Under the pieces are notes generated by a model that was not told the origin of the DNA, did not search any database, and was given only the letters and a program-made list of their open reading frames with translations. Positions 62,017 through 64,000 of a DNA stretch of 64,000 bases are shown here, piece after piece. Origin of the DNA: Acidobacteriaceae bacterium (GTDB taxonomy: Bacteria; Acidobacteriota; Terriglobia; Bryobacterales; Bryobacteraceae). The stretch is from assembly GCA_019244055.1 (NCBI GenBank), contig JAFATG010000325.1, positions 1 through 64,000 on the forward strand, read 5' to 3'. The position numbers and the translations under genes were made by a program. Position 1 is the first letter of the stretch; each line of letters starts with the position of its first letter.

Positions 62017-63657
62017 CTACTGTTTCACAATTGGCGGCGGATTCCAAGTGCCGTTAAGAATCGCCTGGTCCGGCCAATACGCACGGAGGAAGAGTATAAA
62101 TTGGCCAGTGGGATTAGCGGAATTAGTGGGATCCGGTACAGGCGCCGCGAGCCAATTGCAGAATTGTTTCGGATCAGAGGGCGCATTTGCTTGGATGTAG
62201 AGATCGAGTGAGCCATCTGCGTTCAGGCACGCCTTATGGTTCTGCACATATGGTATGCCAATCGCGTTATAACTCACGTCTGGATTGTTGACGAGAAAGC
62301 CATTAATGTCATAGAGCGTAACCGACCAGAAGGCGAGACGGTTTACTGGTGGAATTTCGCCCGTGCGATGCAAACTCGTTTCGGCACTGAAGTGCACCAC
62401 ATAACGATTCCCCCCAACAAGCACGTTTGCGGGATCAATACCGCGGCTATCGTACGCGCCGTAGCCATACACGGCGTCTTGCGGCCTGTTCCCACCAAGC
62501 GCCTTCTCTGCGACTAATGCTCTCAAAATGTAATTGATTCCGTAATCACCCACATTGAGTGGCAGGGACCAATAATTTGTCTTTGCCGAGGCTGAAGGTG
62601 GATTTATGCTTGCCAGGAGATCCTTTGCCGCTAGCACCGCCGCCTGCAGTATCGTCACGTCGTTCTGGTCCGGCAGATCGACGCAGCTAAATGGCTTGCT
62701 GGGAGTAAGAAGACCCAGGTTCTTCAGCGATGGTTCTACCAGAACGTCGATCTTACGCGGTGGATTGGTCATCATCATCGTGGACATCGTTTCGAAGAAG
62801 GCGCACGCGTCCATGTTGTTGACCTGATGAATCGGCTGTGTAAACGTATCGATGGAAGGATTTACCGGCAAATTAGCGGGCGGCTGGTAGTCCGTGTCGG
62901 AACCGAGCGGTCTCAATGTCAGCCCGTCGGCAGGGTTCGCAGGGGGCTTAAGAGCGTCGTTAAGAGCCTTGAGATCAGCGTCGCTGCCGCTCGTAAAGAA
63001 CCGGAGTATTGACCATACGGTGTTGCTATCGAGTCTGATAACTCCTTCATAACCGGTAGTTGGTGCTGTGGTCCCGCCGGGGCCCACCAGAAGGTAATCA
63101 CCAGGTTTGCTCCGTATGCGCGAACTTGGTGACTGCCGGCTGACATTCGTCCATGCGTCCAATAGTTCGACGATAAAAAATCTCGGTTGATTTGTGCCAA
63201 CCACAGCCGGCAGCGGTGGCACGTGCATGATCAAGGGTCCGCTCGTGAGATCCATAAACGAAGACCCGTACAAGGTGGTGGTGCTGGGTAGCACCACGTC
63301 ATGGTATGACGCGTTGGGCAATGCCGTGGCTGCGAAGATTTGATTGATAGGAGCGCGCGTCGGGTTGCCTGGCGGTATCGGCCCTGGAACAGTCGTGGCC
63401 ACGCGCTCCGTCATGGCAATTGCGAGCAGGGAATAACCATAGATATAATCTGTCACCCCGTCCGCGAATGTCTGGACACCCGCCGCGTCAAGGTTCTCGG
63501 GTGCTTTGCTCTTCACAAGTGACTGGAACTGACTAAAACCATTAGCGTCGATAGCGGTATCCTGGCTCGAATCCGCTGCGGTAACACTTTGCGCCATCGT
63601 TACTGTCGTTCCAAAGAAGACAGTAGCAATAGTAACGATTAGAATGTTAGTGGACAT
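62017..63657 (-). CDS. DUF1254/DUF1214 domain-containing exported protein
   Basis: 546 residues from ATG 63657, chosen because AGGAG lies just upstream and a signal peptide (ILIVTIATVFFGTTVTMAQS) follows; a longer start at 63768 would add 37 unlikely residues. DUF1254: DYIYGYSLLAIAMTERVATT, LYGSSFMDLTSGPLIMHVPP, RFFIVELLDAWTNV, DYLLVGPGG. DUF1214: VHFSAETSLHRTGEIPPVNR, AFWSVTLYDINGFLVNNP, DGSLDLYIQANAPSDPKQFC, NWLAAPVP and RAYWPDQAILNGTWNPPPI. Family members occur in many soil bacteria; function unknown, possibly envelope stress or lipid-related. Confidence 0.92.
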   Translation of the reverse strand: MSTNILIVTIATVFFGTTVTMAQSVTAADSSQDTAIDANGFSQFQSLVKSKAPENLDAAGVQTFADGVTDYIYGYSLLAIAMTERVATTVPGPIPPGNPTRAPINQIFAATALPNASYHDVVLPSTTTLYGSSFMDLTSGPLIMHVPPLPAVVGTNQPRFFIVELLDAWTNVSRQSPSSRIRSKPGDYLLVGPGGTTAPTTGYEGVIRLDSNTVWSILRFFTSGSDADLKALNDALKPPANPADGLTLRPLGSDTDYQPPANLPVNPSIDTFTQPIHQVNNMDACAFFETMSTMMMTNPPRKIDVLVEPSLKNLGLLTPSKPFSCVDLPDQNDVTILQAAVLAAKDLLASINPPSASAKTNYWSLPLNVGDYGINYILRALVAEKALGGNRPQDAVYGYGAYDSRGIDPANVLVGGNRYVVHFSAETSLHRTGEIPPVNRLAFWSVTLYDINGFLVNNPDVSYNAIGIPYVQNHKACLNADGSLDLYIQANAPSDPKQFCNWLAAPVPDPTNSANPTGQFILFLRAYWPDQAILNGTWNPPPIVKQ

Positions 63658-63853
63658 CTTTCTCCTTTCGCCCAGGTAGACTTTCCCGTTCCCCCGCTCC
63701 GATGACCCATAGGATCTGGTAGCGGCGGAGCGCATCCTGTTCAACCAATACGCAACATGCGGGCACAAAAACCGTAACTCGGATCGAAAAAATTGAGAGC
63801 CGGGAGAAAGGCGGAACCGATCACAAGCAGGCCGTCAAGCGATCGGGCCGCGC

Positions 63854-64000
63854 TCATCCCGCCCCGCAGGCTCTGAGGTAGGCTTCGAGCAAGTCTTCGT
63901 CGGCGCAGGATGCCACCATACGAGCGACTGCGGTGCGCACGGGCTCTCCGGCAACCGGAACCAGTTCGATCGCGGCACGCACAGCAGCATGACCGAGAAA
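63854..64000 (-). CDS. C-terminal end of an unidentified gene (5' part outside window)
   Basis: The minus-strand frame is open from the window edge to TGA at 63854: 48 residues, including RAAIELVPVAGEPVRTAVAR and CADEDLLEAYLRACGAG. It looks like a genuine C-terminus with regular helices, but it is too short to assign. Confidence 0.45.
   Translation of the reverse strand, partial: FLGHAAVRAAIELVPVAGEPVRTAVARMVASCADEDLLEAYLRACGAG

Noticed and set aside
1-64000. CRISPR arrays, prophage structural genes, rRNA operons, riboswitches
   Set aside because: No spaced direct repeats, capsid/tail or rRNA sequence, or known riboswitch core was seen on reading both strands.

Overview
ORGANISM. The window reads as a piece of an Acidobacteriota chromosome, most likely Bryobacterales/Solibacter-like. 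The grounds are gene content: ECF sigma factors paired with PEGA-less serine/threonine kinases that end in WD40/TolB-type propellers, CRTAC1 (FG-GAP plus ASPIC/UnbV) proteins, secreted gluconolactonase-like and DUF1254 proteins, ADOP-type permease fragments, and many secreted carbohydrate-active or oxidoreductase proteins. This is inference from family composition; no 16S or marker search was possible. Several long genes carry single-base frameshifts with intact sequence on both sides, so either a draft-quality assembly or recent decay must be kept in mind.  LAYOUT. 1-2.8 kb: housekeeping, the C-terminal half of dnaE followed closely by accA and a small membrane-anchored protein. 3.2-6.7 kb: a kinase-propeller gene broken by two frameshifts, convergent with an ECF sigma factor. 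6.7-18.3 kb: secreted enzymes and transport (HExxH protein, SMP-30 lactonase, a repeat/beta-lactamase-fold hydrolase, two MFS carriers, GH130, DUF4159, 7-bladed-propeller lactonase, amidase). 18.3-20.3 kb: small hypothetical genes. 20.3-27.9 kb: a tight three-gene operon of a giant TPR/FG-GAP/ASPIC protein, a membrane-anchored five-heme cytochrome with TPRs, and a CRTAC1 protein. 28-31.5 kb: soluble transhydrogenase, a ROK-family protein with damaged motifs, a stand-alone KdpD-sensor/USP protein and tRNA-Pro(GGG), followed by an ISL3 transposase stub. 32-35.6 kb: four translationally coupled genes (ECF sigma, anti-sigma, two HEAT-repeat exported proteins). 35.7-50.6 kb: a secreted sugar/polyol-type catabolic region (TIM-barrel isomerase, SDR, cupin, PPC protein, apiosidase-like hydrolase, PQQ dehydrogenase, DUF5107/TPR protein, amidohydrolase, DUF4832 protein) with a few dead genes between. 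50.6-58.1 kb: a gene graveyard holding remnants of at least three insertion-sequence families, an ADOP permease, a ParB-like domain and a PPC protein, interspersed with a few intact small genes and one apparently foreign periplasmic binding protein. 58.3-64 kb: an overlapping ECF sigma/kinase-propeller pair, a DUF1254/DUF1214 protein, and the 3' end of an unidentified gene.  HOW IT WORKS TOGETHER. Three sigma-factor modules (two X6-type sigma factors near kinase-propeller genes, one classical ECF/anti-sigma pair) point to heavy envelope-stress or nutrient signalling. The intact metabolic genes are mostly exported and fit degradation of plant or microbial glycans with periplasmic oxidation of sugars. 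The 20-28 kb operon looks like an extracytoplasmic redox or surface-protein system of unknown function and is the strongest candidate for something undescribed.
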